Shown: positions 10,524-22,361, counted from the stretch's first letter. The stretch: 64,000 nt of DNA from Sequoia sempervirens (GCA_007258455.2 VDFB02270651.1:701092217-701156216), one strand, 5' to 3'. Program-made: numbers and translations. Notes: generated by a model not told the origin, from the letters alone.

Positions 10524-12338
10524 CTAGGCAGAGCTATCCTCTGATGGAGCTGGCCTAGGACCTGTACCACCTGCCCCTGATGGACCTGTATCACCTGCAC
10601 CTGATGGACCTGCTCTGCCGGTCCCTGGTGGCCCTCTAGGAGGTAATGGCTGTGTCACACCCCTGCTAGTAGTACGAGAGCGACCATGAGTAGATCGTGA
10701 CTGAGTGTAACTCTCTCTCTGCTCAGGTGGAACTGAATCATGATATCTAGTCTGATAGAACTCTGCCTCTCGTGTGGCTCTGGTAACCTCCCTCATCATG
10801 TCACCTAGCAAAGTGCTACCTGCTACTCTCTGTAGGCTATCTGCTAAGGCAATGGCCTACTCACCCCGCTGTCTAGCTGCATCTCTCTCAGCAGTAATCA
10901 GAGTCACCTGACCCTGCAACTATGAAATCAAGGCCTGTGCCTGTGATAACTGAGCCTGCAAGCTATGTACTGTACTCTATAGAGACGATATCTGACCTGC
11001 TACAGTCGGATCTACGGAAGGGGATGGGTCAGTGTGCCTCATCCGTGGTCCACCTCTGCCTCCTCTACCTCCTCCGCCACCTCTCCTACCGCCTCTCCTA
11101 CCACCTCTATCTCCACCCCTATCATCACCACCATCATCTCCATCTGAGTCATCATCTCCACTACTCTCCTCATCATCACTGTCCTCTGAATCATCATCTC
11201 CTGACTCTGAGTCCCTCTGTCAACATCTCTGAGCAATAATAGGAGCAATGGCCTCATCAGGATCAAACATATGTGGTGGTGGATGCTCTAGGACATACTG
11301 TACATACTCTGGTGTCGCCCCTGCATCAAGAACATCCACCCGGTAATCCCACATATGTGCTCCTAAACTGGTGAACTCTGCCACCACTGCCTCATAAGAG
11401 ATCCGTGGGCCCCACACTGCAAGCTCTGGCTATCGCCGCGCATAAATGGCTGAACCTACAGGCATACCCTGAATCCAACCAAACTGTCGCAATACTCGTC
11501 CAGCAAGAAATCTCTCCAGGATCCATGTAGTCCGTCCAATCAAAAATATAGAAGTACATACAAAAGGCATCTCCCTCGCATCCTCTGGCCATGGCTCACA
11601 ATCTAAATATGGCCTCCAGCATACTGTGTCCAAACTATCTAATAGCCGCTGCCAATATACTAGTTTGCCCAGTCTAAGCTGAGCAATAATATGCGCATAT
11701 CTCCATCTGTATGCTCGACCAGCTGGTCGATGTCCTCGGGTCAATGGACGTAAAACTGCAAAATGCTCCCATGCCCATATCTGTAGTAATGAGCATCCAA
11801 TAGCAAAACTACGGCCTCTACCATATACGATATGATGAAGCTCGTCATATAGGTGCGCTAGCATACATGTACCCCATGCATACCGTGTCCCCTGCATCAC
11901 CATACTCTCCAAAACATGACCCCATCTGATCGCAAACCCCTTCGACCTATGGTCGGGGCACAACACACCTCCAATGAATCCTGCAAGCACAGCTGGTAAT
12001 GGTGGATAGGTATCTATAATCTCACCCCATGGGATGAAGTATCCGGCAATCTGATCATCTCTGAATATCCATCTCAAAGAAAGAGTACCCCCAACCTCTC
12101 GTCTATCGAAAACAACTACCTCTCCCATCACTGGGATCCGTAAGATGCGATATACGTCCTTAGGGGTCACTGTAATCTCCCCTGTCGGTAAATGAAAAGT
12201 GTTGGTGTCGCTATGCCACCGCTCTGCAAGTGCTGTCAATAGGGCCCTGTTGAGGTGAACCTCGGGCATATCAAGTAATGAAGTCAAACCGCAAGCATCA
12301 ATCACATCTCTATCTGACTGTAACAAATGTGGAATCAA
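10524..12338 (-). pseudogene. Antisense ORF: plant mobile domain (PMD) protein with acidic/RGG tail
   Basis: One - strand reading frame stays in register from 12338 to 10524 (605 codons) with a few in-frame stops (for example 11430-11432 TAG and 11220-11222 TGA) and no frameshift. Residues 1-300 are a plant mobile domain (MAIN/MAIL type): LTALAERWHSDTNTFHLPTG, EITVTPKDVYRILRIPVMG, and Trp-rich helices LLQIWAWEHF and RWRYAHIIAQLRLG. After the first stop it continues through WGPRISYEAVV to a Asp/Ser-rich acidic stretch and an RGG-rich region (about 11040-11130), a coiled-coil-like Gln-rich stretch, and a Ser/Arg then Pro/Gly-rich C-terminus. The listed first codon is TTG; the frame stays open further upstream, past a TGA near 12363, to about 12420, so the true ATG was not found. 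PMD genes are known passengers of plant retrotransposons; antisense genes between pol and 3' LTR are also known in the Tat lineage. Confidence 0.88.
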
Positions 12339-12499
12339 TGACCATGTGCTCAGAAAAGTCTCTCATAACTGTAGGACACCTAGTCTCTCCTGTTCACATA
12401 CATCATCAAAACAACATCAATATCAAATCATCCTAACGTATCAATCCAAAACTGAATATCAAACTATTTGTTTTTCATTATCATTATGAGATGCGAATA

Positions 12500-12722
12500 A
12501 TATCAAAATCATGTTTGTTTTTAACAACCTTAGAAGCAAACGAATCAATCAAACTATTTGTTTTTCATCATCATGGAATGCAAATAATCAGCATTAAGTT
12601 TCTTTCTAACAACTTTAGGAGAAAACTTATCTGTCCTATTTGTTTTTAACAACTTTAAAAGCAAATTTATCAGCTACTATTTGTTCTCCAACAACTTTGG
12701 AAACAAATTTATCATTTACAAC
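12500..12722 (+). repeat. Degenerate repeats of (AAACAAAT)/TTGTTTTTAACAACTTT type
   Basis: Four to five units containing TTTGTTTTTAACAACTTTA(G/A)AAGC, each followed by AAATTTATC-like sequence. The inverted relative Tat-B has a longer, cleaner array of the same motif at 24725-25262. Confidence 0.75.
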
Positions 12723-12724
12723 AA

Positions 12725-13085
12725 CATAAAATCAAAGGCGTTGCAAAATTGGTTAAATGTGTTATACAATTCATTATCAGCGCTATAGAATCAACTGCGC
12801 TACAAAACATATTAACCGCACTACAAAATCAATTATATGCGCTATGATATATTTTGCGCTACAAAATTCGTCAAAAGCGCTGCAATACATATCAAGTGCG
12901 CTATGAAATCATATGCGCTACGCAAATGATCAAATGCGCTACGAAATCTATCACGGGCGCTACGATATCGTATGCGCTATGAAACATCTTGAATGCGCTA
13001 TGATACACCTTAAGGGCGCTACGATATTGAATGCGCTACGAAAAGAATCGTATGCGCTACGAAAAATGTTAAGAGTGCTAAAACT
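12725..13085 (+). repeat. GCGCTACRA array near the 3' end of Tat-A
   Basis: About 17 short units with the core (T)GCGCTA(C/T)(G/A)A spaced 14-26 bp apart. The core is the reverse complement of the leader-array core at 91-285, for example ATTTTGTAGCGC near 130 against GCGCTACAAAAT near 12855. CpG-rich in an otherwise AT-rich element. Confidence 0.88.
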
Positions 13086-13625
13086 CAATTTTATATACTA
13101 AAACATTAAAAATGTGCGCAAAAACAAAATTTTCGAGAGACAGGGATTTACGAGACACATATCGGAGGTCCATAGTGCACTAGCCGCTGATGACGTCGGA
13201 TACGCTCGAAACGGTGCAGGTGAACTGGAAGTGCCATGATTATCAACTCAGAGCTCAATATTTGCAAATTTTACTAGGTTAAAATTGAAAATGACATGGA
13301 AAATGACATTTTAAACCTATATAATGGTAAAATTGGGGCATTTTTATCATATTTTCACATAGCAGGGGCAATTTCTTCATCAAATTTTCATTTCATATCT
13401 CTTCGGGTCAATTTCTTCAAATCATTAGTTTCGAATGATGAATCGACATCTTCAAAATCAAAATAAATTGAAAATTTCATAAAAATTCATAAAAATAAAA
13501 AAAATTCACAAAAATTCAAAATCTTATGATTCATCGTTCGCGGGGGCATATACATATCATTATTTCGACAGTCAACATTTGGGGAAAAGTCAAAATTCTT
13601 TGAAGCAATGCGTAAAACACATCAC

Positions 13626-13642
13626 TTCAAAGAGGGGCAAAA
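13626..13642 (+). promoter_or_regulatory. Polypurine tract of Tat-A
   Basis: CAAAGAGGGGCAAAA immediately precedes the 3' LTR start TGTATACACC. The same tract is found at the equivalent place in Tat-B (- strand) and, mutated, in Tat-C at 49489-49503. Confidence 0.9.
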
Positions 13643-14830
13643 TGTATACACCTAAAAATGGTCACATCATATTGTCTGGTAATTAATTAAATATTTTTAA
13701 TATTTAATTAAAATCTTTGAATTCTATCTACGTATAAATAAATTTAAATAATTTATTTATATTTCTTCATTCTTTTATTTGATTAAATAAATAAGTTTAT
13801 TTAATCATCTTTTCGTATTCATTTCTTAATTAATTAAATAAATATTACGATTTATTTATATTAATTATCATATAATCTTAGTTTAATATCTTATTCAAAT
13901 AAAATTAAAATATTATTCTTCTTCTAAATACCAATTAAATATTCCAAAAAATTTAATTAATTCCTCTAATTCGATTCATATATCTATTTATAATTAAATA
14001 TTCATAAAATATTTAATTAATTCTTCTAAATATTTCATATTCTTATAAAGTCATATCATGATTAAATATTCTAAAATATTTAATTAAAAATTCTATAGTT
14101 ATAAAAATCAAAAATTAAAATGCAATAAATAAAATTAAATAAATTTATTTATTTATTTAATTTGGGATTTATCTTCAACTCCCGGGAAGCAAACGGTTAA
14201 AACAGAAAATTAAATTTCTCTGTTTCTGTGCAGGCTTGTTCCCGTGGGTTGAAGACAGGAATCCATCCTTCTCTCCAACCTCTCAACCTCTCCCATTTTC
14301 TTCTCAACCTCTCCATCTCTCACCATTCAAACTTACCAAACAATCTCACAGCCATAGATTCTTGCCAGCCGGGATGGAGCCTGCAAAAATCTATAAATAC
14401 AGCTGCCGGGAGCTCCAAATGATATAGAAATTTTAAGCAGGAAAACTATAGCCAAATTACAAGTAGTATTAGCATTCATAGCATAAATCTTTTTAGCATA
14501 GAATCATAGCAATAGCAATAGAATCATGATATATTTCATTCACAGCCCCTGTGCATAATCACAACCCCTGTCCATATCTGTATCAGCAATCCCATCTTCA
14601 CCAGCATATAGAATAGATTTTCATTTGCATTCTCGTTCTACAAGTTGCCATTTGAAGGAAGCCAAGCTTACACAATCTGAGAGCAAAAGCTTCAAAAGAA
14701 TCACTGTAGATAGAGAAAATGGAACGGTTCTGAAGATTTTGTTTGTTTAAATTTATTTCAATTTCTTTAGTTTAAGGTTTCATTTAGTGTTGTGTTTTCA
14801 ATTAGATTAAACAAATAAAAACATAACACA
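13643..14830 (+). mobile_element. 3' LTR of Tat-A
   Basis: Starts TGTATACACCTAAAAATGG and ends near CATAACACA, 1188 bp, against 1191 and 1195 bp for the Tat-B LTRs, with which it aligns in inverted orientation along its length. A TATA box (CTATAAATAC) is at 14391-14400, and the CACAGCCCCTGTGCATAATC segment downstream is also found in Tat-B. The first 500 bp are extremely AT-rich, made of TTTAATTAAATATT-type hairpin repeats. Confidence 0.88.
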
Positions 14831-16261
14831 ATCTTAGACACAAACCTTGGGCATGTGAACATTGATGAATTCAAGTAGAGGGTGATGGTCAACACTACTA
14901 CAAAAGATGTGTCGTAAAGGCTTGAATATGAAATATGCCACCGGAGATCTAAGGTTACCAAAATAGAGGATCTTCTTATCCATGAATGCATGCCAAAGAA
15001 GTCAACATTGAAGAATCAAGGAGCTTTCCACCAAAATCAAGAGCAAGAGGAAGTTGTTCTATACAAATGATGACGCTAAAGAGTTATCCATTGGGATTAG
15101 GAGCAACATATATGCTTCTTAGTGACATAAATATGCAATTGAATTTACTTGATTGAATGAAGAAATGTTGTAAACAAATCAACAAAAAGGTAGATTTCAA
15201 TAGTTTTCAGCTATAGTAGAGAAGGCAGCTAAAAGACAAAACAACTACAGTAACTATAGGACAAAATAGACTATGAAATAAATAGGGAAAAAGACAAAAG
15301 TCTATTTTTATATTGTGAAATATTAGGGGTAGGTGAAACCCTAAGCTATATTGAATTTGGGCCACTTATTGCAAATTAATCCTAGCCATTCATTTCACTT
15401 TTGGAAAGCTATAAATAGGGGCTTGCTTCTCATTTGTAAGGGGGGTGGTGAATTGTTGTAAAGGGAAAATTGAAGCAATAAAAGGAAGCATTGCATTGAA
15501 TTTGGGTGTTTGCTTTGAGATTACTCATTTTGCATGCATGATTCAACCTCCATGTTATTTTTGAACTTGTTGGTTTCTTGAATATCTTTAATGGTGGTTG
15601 TTGTAACAATATTGGATGCACTTCCAACTCATGATTTTTGTGGTTTGTTAATGATGAATCACTTTGCAAAGCTATTATGAGCTAATTTATATATCACACT
15701 TTAGTTCAATTGTATGTTCATGAGGTGAATGCACAATCTAAAAATCTACAAACCTTAGAAGATTACACTAGTTTTGTGTAACTATAGGTTTCTCTTGGTC
15801 AAGAAAAACTTAGTTTTATGGGAGTTTGTCTACTGTAGCATCCTCCATTATTACTATTCATTCTAGTTTAGATTTAGAATAGCTCTCTTAACCCTTCTCC
15901 TTTTTATATTTCTTTTATACCTTTATTAGTGTAGGATTCCAAGCACCATAACAGTGCCAAATTTGGTGATTGAAGTGAGTTTCACTTGTTATTTTGAGTG
16001 AGCAGCCACTATTCATTCATTTCCAACACTTTGAAACTCCATTTGTAGACCCAAACTCCCATGCTTTGTGAACCATAAATTCCTCCTTGTGATTACCAAC
16101 AAATCACATCAACCAATTGAACTATTCCAAGCATTGTCATGACCTAACATCCAAGAGACCTCGGGGTGATTTCTAAAACTTAGTTGCAGAAATTACCTTT
16201 CAAGAGAGATAGCATACATATATGTTGTCTGTGTTGAGAAGGTGCAAAACACCCATCAACA
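14831..16261 (+). repeat. Right portion of the GL 5' LTR
   Basis: Aligns with 21785-23165 plus 31963-32014. The first 300 bp are remains of the LTR ORF (GHVNIDEF-like residues, then the deletion junction). The segment 15166-16261 is the well-conserved last 1.1 kb, containing a TATA box, a downstream AATAAAA and the terminal CACCCATCAACA. The right end is followed directly by a primer-binding-like sequence. Confidence 0.75.
15409..15420 (+). promoter_or_regulatory. TATA box of the GL 5' LTR
   Basis: CTATAAATAGGG, with identical sequence and context at 22362-22373 in the 3' LTR and a matching box at 42380-42391 in GL-3; GL-4 has a weaker match at 63563-63570. AATAAAA follows about 65 bp downstream. 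It lies about 850 bp before the LTR right end, the expected position for an LTR promoter. Confidence 0.75.
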
Positions 16262-16285
16262 TAACTGGTGCTAGAAGGAAGGCCT
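16262..16285 (+). promoter_or_regulatory. Possible primer binding site of the GL element
   Basis: TAACTGGTGCTAGAAGGAAG directly follows the LTR end CATCAACA. Plant LTR elements usually have TGG-starting primer sites a few bases after the LTR, because tRNAs end in CCA. I could not assign the tRNA. Confidence 0.5.
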
Positions 16286-16602
16286 AGCTAAGCACTAGGC
16301 TACAAAGTGAGAAGTTGAATGCACCTTCAAGTAAAATCTGAGATAGATAGATCTCATCATAAGCAAAAAAATTTAAAATAAAAAAATTGGGAGATAAGCA
16401 ACATCTGAGCTAAGATGGAGCAGCAACTTCAAGTCAATATCACTCAACTTTAAGAAAATTTAAGTAGGATATTGACCAACCATTGCAACATTTTGCATTG
16501 TCAGACAAGTGCAGAGTTCATAAGACTTGCATGCACAATGAAATAGAGTTTTTAACATTCTTGGGCAGAAAATAGATGGCATTGTAGGGATAAATCTTCT
16601 TT

Positions 16603-18351
16603 TTGGATGTGCAACAACCTTTGGCTCTTGCTAATCTAGAAGAAGAACTTGTTGACATTGCAACCAAGGAATTTGAAGAGATAATCAAGGAACAACTAAG
16701 CATCAAGGACAAACTAAACTTAGAAGAAGTACTAATGTTTGGGTGGTGCAAGGTCCATAATGCACCTCACTCAGAATTCACCTGCTCTTCATGTGCAGGC
16801 ATCATTGATCAAGTTAGGAGTTGTTCGGACTAGATTGCGAAACCAACTCCCAATGAAGAGCAATCATCCACTCAAGTAGAAAAATAGTTAGCAGTTGAAG
16901 GGAAATACACAAAAGATAAATCAAAAGAATTTGCAATAGTGCATGCTGGGACAACCAACACAAATACTGAAAACCAGAAAGAAGAAGTTGTTGAAAGCCT
17001 TGAGGCAATAGAGAATACTAATGAAATCTCAATTGAAATGGGATTAGAGGACCTCTTATCAATGGATGAAGGTAATTTTACCTTTGAAAAGGAATATTCA
17101 AGGGAGTGGGAACAACTACAAGCTGAGGCTATCCACTATCAGACTTCCTCCCCAAGTACTGATGAAGATCAAATGGTGGAAAGATATAATGAAATCATCT
17201 CAAGACTCATGAGGGATTGGTCAAAGTTGAGAAACCAAGTAGATTTGGAGGTGTTGTTGCTACTAGGTTGGTGTAGGCTACATGATTCGACACACTCAGA
17301 GTTCACATGCAAGTTATGTCAAGAGTTCATCAATCAGGTTAAAGAATGAGTAGAGAAACCAAGTGCACAGCTTTCAATGACTGCTTCCAGGATTGAGACA
17401 GAAGTCCAATAACTAGAACCAAGTGATGACTTAGCTAAGGGAAGCTCCCAAGAAGGTGTTGGGACAACAAAAAAAGAAGAATGATACAATCTCTAACCTC
17501 CATGTGATGAAGTAGATCAAATGGGAGTGTTGTCCATCAATCACCGAGATTCTTCCCCTCTTGTCGAGAATTTACATATGATTGATGATAGAATTTATGA
17601 GGAATTGTTAGAGGGAAATCACTTGCCATACTTCGATCCCCTTGACAAGCCAGTCTCACTTGTTGATTTCTTCCCACTTGGAATTGTGCCACAGAGGTAT
17701 AGTGACACTGAGGAAGAGTACATTTTAGATGTTGGTAGTGATGAGGATATATCACTTGAACCTCTAGATGGTGAAACATTAGAGCTTCTAGAATGGGAAA
17801 GGGACTCTACTTCTATCTACAATGACAATGGACTAGAGGAAACAAGTGAATATCCTAGTAATCCATATGAATTGCAAAGAGAAGAGGACCAAGATAGGGA
17901 GGTCTTAGAGACTACCCACAAGGGTGATATACTATTCCAACCAAAAGGACAAGTTGTAATGGGGAGTCTTTTTGCCTTTCCTATTGTTGATCCTCCTACA
18001 TATTTCAAGGATTGTAATAGGACAAATTTTTCCATATCATATTTTTATGATATGAGGCACTATCCAATTGAAGTCAACATGAGGGAAATGGAATGGGACA
18101 GTGTACTACCTTTTGAGGATGATGATCAAGTGGAGCCATGGACTATGGAGGATCAATGAGATGAAGTGTATCTCCTTGAGGAACAACTGATGGAGGTTGC
18201 GGGTCCCACTGGGAGCTTAGAAAAGAATTGTAAGGAAATTGGGATGTTGCACCACCAGATACATCTTCTAGAAGTTGTCAATGCATGGTTCGATCATGCC
18301 ACACCTGCTCCAGATCATCAAATACTACTCCTATCACATGACAACATCTAG
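16603..18351 (+). pseudogene. GL internal ORF with two C-x2-H-x8-C-x2-C motifs (function unknown)
   Basis: Open stretches at 16603-16833, 16939-17349, 17521-18159 and 18166-18351 all share one reading frame, so they are one protein of about 580 codons broken by nonsense codons and no frameshift. The motif GWC(K/R)xHxxxHSEFTCxxC occurs twice (about 16741-16800 and 17263-17322), each with a preceding helix-rich segment; it could bind zinc. The second half is very acidic (DTEEEYILDVGSDEDIS and similar) and Tyr/Pro-rich near 17940-18110. No Gag, protease, RT or integrase motif is visible. It may be a divergent structural protein of a non-autonomous element, or a captured gene. Confidence 0.6.
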
Positions 18352-19711
18352 TTTTTATCTTTCCTTGCTCTTATGGATGATCATGCTTATCATTTTGGTT
18401 AAGGGAACGAGGGAAGGTGAACTTGTTTGTGGCTCGATGACGGAATTGATGATCCACCTCAACTTTTAGTTTTTCCTGAATATGTTATTGAATTTGAATG
18501 TTGTGTCATAAAGCTTTCTTTTTCTGAATATAAGGATGAGTTTGCACTACTTAGAACTGTAACGATCACCCTACTACTTGTGCATGTGTTTTGAGGTCTT
18601 ACAAGCATGAGTATCAATTTGCTTTGTCTAAACTTGGTTCTTTGTAAATCTATTTATACATAGGTCGGTTCAGTTAGTGTATGTTTCGTGTACATAGCTT
18701 GCCTTCTTGCTTTTGTTAGATTAGTTGGTTTGTTGTAGATTAGTTTTCTTTTGAGTAGTTTCCTTTATGTTTTCTCTTGCTTTCTAACTTTGGTTAGCTT
18801 AGGTGGTTGCCTTAGTTTAGTTTCCTTTCTACTTGATTTTGTTTACTTTTCTTTTCTTTTCTTTCGCTTTGCTTTTTCTTTGCTTCTTTGTTCAGGGTCC
18901 CCTATTTTTCTGCTAGGCGTGTTTGCATGCGCAACAATCATTTTATTACCTAGGCTAGTTTTAAGTATTTCCTTGAGAAAATTTAACCAAGTTTTTAGAG
19001 TGGACGGTAAAGGTTTTATGTTAGTGTCAAGTGACCTGGATGTTTGACTCAAAGTGGATAAGTCATTGGTTTATCCAATTCTAATGTATTTTGAAATCTT
19101 ATATCTATCACACATCTTAAGAATTCAGAGGTCACTGTGGGTCCTTTTGTGAAGTCTAGTTAAGTGAAAAATCTAAAATTTTGCTTCAAGGCCACTATGA
19201 TTCTTAGCCCTGAGTGCAAGCTTCACTGCTTGTGGGTTGAAATAAAAGAGAAAAGAAATATCAAAAGAAACAAAAAGAAAGAAATAAAGAAAAATAATGA
19301 AAATAAAAAGAAAGAAAAATCAACTTTTAGGAGGATCTGAATAACTCTACTAGGGCTATGGATGCCCAACTAGCAGTAGAGCAATGTTCAGGAGAATCAC
19401 AACAACAACTTCATCAGGGTTATGGATTCCTGTTTGGTAGTGGGGCAATGTCCATGATGCTTTTGGAGTTAGAATCAATCACATAGCTTAACTTAACGAA
19501 GCTTGGGTTCTTGAAGTGACTTAAGGATGGGAATGAATACACTTGCACACACTTGGATTTTCAACATATAGAAGGTTGGGTTGACTATTGATTTTGATCC
19601 TTTGGTTGAGTGTTCGGTTCATTTGTCCTAGCATGAGGGTGAGATTCTGAGTTCGTGATTCCAGCTTGTCATTGAAATGCTCTAGAGCATTTCCCCATCT
19701 GAGTTGCCATT
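18352..19711 (+). other. Rest of the GL internal region, no gene seen
   Basis: Contains a T-rich stretch (18700-18900), a purine-only tract of about 75 bp rich in AAAGAAA (19245-19320), and two copies of a ~65-bp unit (about 19340-19390 and 19408-19460; GGCTATGGATGCCCAACTAG against GGTTATGGATTCCTGTTTGG). No coding region is supported. It should end in a polypurine tract, but the last 60 bp before 19712 are not purine-rich. Confidence 0.5.
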
Positions 19712-21623
19712 TGTTGTGCATATTTTACATGCATGCCTTGCCAAAGGTAGGGACCACCTTTTTTCACTTTTTCCTTGCTCCTGTTGGCTTGGTCCCTTCT
19801 CGCTTGCTTCGCTTTTGCCTTCATTTTTTGACTTTTGGGATAAGTTTCCTATGGATGTAGGATGCTTATGTGATGCCTAAGTGAACTGTCAAGTTTCATT
19901 AAGTTTTAAGAAGTTGCAGAAAATTCATTGTGGGTTACTGTCCGCAGGTTTCCGTTTGCGAGTTTTTGTGTGCAGGTTTCCATTTGCAGGTTTCTGTGTG
20001 CGGGTTTCTATCCATGGGTTTCCCTTTGTGAGTTTTCATGTGTTGGTTGCCATCCACAGTATTCCGTGTGCAGGTTTTCATGTGTGTAATGCCCTTTTTT
20101 TTACAGTGTCGGACCCTACAGCTTTTGCCTTCCAAATTTCTACATTTCAAAAGAAGGGTACAAACTTTAAGTTTTCAACATCTAGGGCCCATAAAATGGA
20201 CGTCTCCATAATCCTAAAGGGGTGTGAGCCAAATTTTCTAAGTGTTTAGGCATTGCCAAAATTTCACCATGGGAAGCCATTCGGGGGTTTCCATCTGTGA
20301 ACATCCGTTTGTGAAATGTCATTTTTAATGGCACCGGACCCTACGGCTTCCACGTTCTAAATTTTCACATTTTTCAAAATGAGTCAAATCTTAAGGAAAT
20401 ATTTCTAGACACTCTTTCTACCCCTTTCCGACGTGCTAAAATTGAAAATCTTAAATTTACTAATTTTTGTAACTTTGTGGGAATTTCACTACGGGTTATT
20501 GTCTATGTGTTTCTGTCCACGGGCTTCTGTGTGCGGAAGTCCATTTGTAGATTTCCATGTGCGGAAGTCCATCCGCGGGTTTTCGTGTGCAGAATTCCAC
20601 CCACGAGTTTCCGTGTGCGGAAGTCTGTCTATGGGTTTCCATGTGCGGAATGCCATTTTTAATGGTGTCAGAACCTATGGCTTTCACATTCTAAATTTTT
20701 GCATTTTTTGAAAAGGGTGAAATCTTTGAGGTATAGGTCTAGACACCCTTCTAATGCATATTTCATGTGCTTAATTTGAAAAAACTCAAAATTTCTAAGA
20801 GTTGTGGATTTGAGGAAGTTTCCATGTGGATGGTTGTCATTTCACTGTCGTTCTTTGACGACAAGTCTCACATGTCCTCCTGCTATGCAGACCTCAGGCC
20901 TGCCTTCATTGTTGTCGGTCCTAAAACATGCAAGTCATAGGATTTTAAGCAAATCACTCTAGCAGGTCTACCCATGCAGGCTGTCGTGGTCGAAAGTCCA
21001 CCCTATTAAAGTCATTCCTTAACAGTGAGTGATTAACACCCCTCCACTGCCCAAAACCTGCATTACTTTACTCTAAGATCTGCAACCTCCAACTTAGAAA
21101 GAAAGTGAACTCATGAAGGAAATTGACCATGTGGATTTTGCTATGCGGAACTCTACATGTGGGGCATCGTCCATCCAACATCACTATTTAACAACAAATC
21201 ATTAATGTCCTTCCACCCCACAGTGCTTGTATCCTTCAAACCTATAAGTGCACTAAAGCCTAATCTTGCAGCCCTGAGTGCCTCATAGCCAATTTTCACA
21301 CATGCCTAATCATTCCATGGGAAATTTTCTCATCAATCAAACCATGCAAAAACTTCCATGCGGGTGGCTGTCTTTAGGATTTTGCGGTCTCGACACCATT
21401 CTGCTCCAGCGTTCTCCTAACGGCTTCCACGTAGGGGAAACCCGAACCCCTAAGCCTGTATTTGCATAAATGACCCAAGCAAGCTCCAAATTTTTAACAA
21501 TGATGAATGTCATGATCTTCTAAGGGTATACAAATGGATCTAACTATGAATTTGTAGGATTTACCTGACATTTTCCCTATTGATATATCAATGCACTTAC
21601 TACACTCCATCTGTGTAGGATTT
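19712..21623 (+). repeat. Left part of the GL 3' LTR (U3) with TGTGCGGGTTTCC repeats
   Basis: Starts TGTTGTGCATATTTTACATG, matching the starts of GL-3 (35554) and GL-4 (57687). Two clusters (about 19930-20090 and 20485-20660) contain degenerate ~20-bp repeats of (G)TTTCCGTGTGCGG type, and a copy of a CGGACCCTACGGCTT-like phrase recurs at about 20104, 20335 and 20668. No coding region is supported. Confidence 0.65.
21543..21618 (+). promoter_or_regulatory. Two acceptor-like sites before the GL LTR ORF
   Basis: TTTGTAG/GATTTACC ends at 21556 and CTGTGTAG/GATTTATGG ends at 21618, 62 bp apart, just before the first ATG (21624). GL-3 has TTTTGCAG/GATTTTGC (37925) and GCTTGCAG/GATTTATGG (37985), 60 bp apart. 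GL-4 has TTTTCTCTAACAG/ATG (59590). The shared pattern suggests 3' splice sites. Confidence 0.45.
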
Positions 21624-22074
21624 ATGGAGTTTGCTTAGGGATCATCAGGGAAGGTCATGGGAAAGAGTGACAAAGGAAAGAAGCCTACAAGGACTCCAAG
21701 AGGAAAGGAAGAAAAGGAACAAATGAATTATCTGTTCCATGGGGTGGAGTGCACCTCCAAGGTCACCTCCACCTGGGACATAGTCTTAGACATAGACCTT
21801 GGGCACATGAACATTGACGAATTCAAGCAAAGGGTGATGGTTAACCCTACTACAAAATATGCTGTGTCACAAAGGCTCACATATGAAATATTCCAATGAA
21901 GATCTAAGGTTACCAAAATGGAGGATCTTCTTAGCCATGAATGCATGCCAAAGAAGTCAACACCGAAGAATCAAGTTGTCCACCAGAATGAAGAGCAAGA
22001 GGAAGCTATTCTATACAAATGATGATGGTAAAGAGCTATCCACTGGGATTAGGAGCAACATATTTGCTTCTTAG
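21624..22074 (+). pseudogene. Truncated GL LTR ORF
   Basis: N-terminal part of the ORF found complete in GL-3 and GL-4. After an ATG at 21624 and an in-frame stop, it reads KKPTRTPRGKEEKEQ, then the conserved block (F)xGVExTSKVTxxWD and LGHMNIDEFKQRVMVNPTT. Then an internal deletion of about 4 kb joins it to a C-terminal piece (CMPKKSTPKNQ, lower-confidence homology). The same junction is present in the 5' LTR copy at 14930-15110. The product would be a short fragment of an uncharacterised protein. Confidence 0.6.
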
Positions 22075-22361
22075 TGACACAAATCTGAAATTGGATTTAC
22101 TTTATTGAATGAAGAAATGTTGCAAACACATCAACAAAAAGGTAGATTTCAACAGTTTTTAGCTACAATAGACAAGGCAGCTAAAAGACAAAACAACTAC
22201 AATGGCTATAGGAAAAAATAGACTACAAGATAAATTAGGGAAAAAGACAAAAGTCTATTTTTATATTGTGAAATATTAGGGGTAAGTGAAACCCTAAGCT
22301 ATATTGAATCTGGGCCACTCATTGCAAATTAATCTTGGCCATTCATTTCACTTTTGGAAAG

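Larger units (their letters stand above)
1..14830 (+). mobile_element. Tat-A: Ty3/gypsy (Tat lineage) LTR retrotransposon, 5' LTR outside window
   Basis: The internal region and 3' LTR are present. Position 1 aligns with the bases about 30 nt past the primer binding site of the inverted relative Tat-B (read downward from 30741), so the 5' LTR must lie just left of the window. Order: leader with repeats, small ORF, gag, protease, G-patch, RT, RNase H, second RNase H, integrase, antisense ORF, repeat array, PPT, 3' LTR. Two RNase H domains before the integrase mark the Tat lineage of Ty3/gypsy. The right edge ends ...CATAACACA and is followed at 14831 by GL sequence that also occurs at about 21785, so this element sits inside a GL LTR. 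The coding frames carry only a few stops and frameshifts, so it is fairly young. Confidence 0.93.

Noticed and set aside
10922..11239. + strand Pro/Leu/His-rich open frames
   Set aside because: They are the opposite strand of the acidic and RGG-coding part of the antisense PMD ORF; low-complexity mirror frames.
16603..18351. Host gene between two repeats
   Set aside because: It is bracketed by two related GL units with a PBS-like start and shows no introns or splice signals; more likely part of the element, though not proven.
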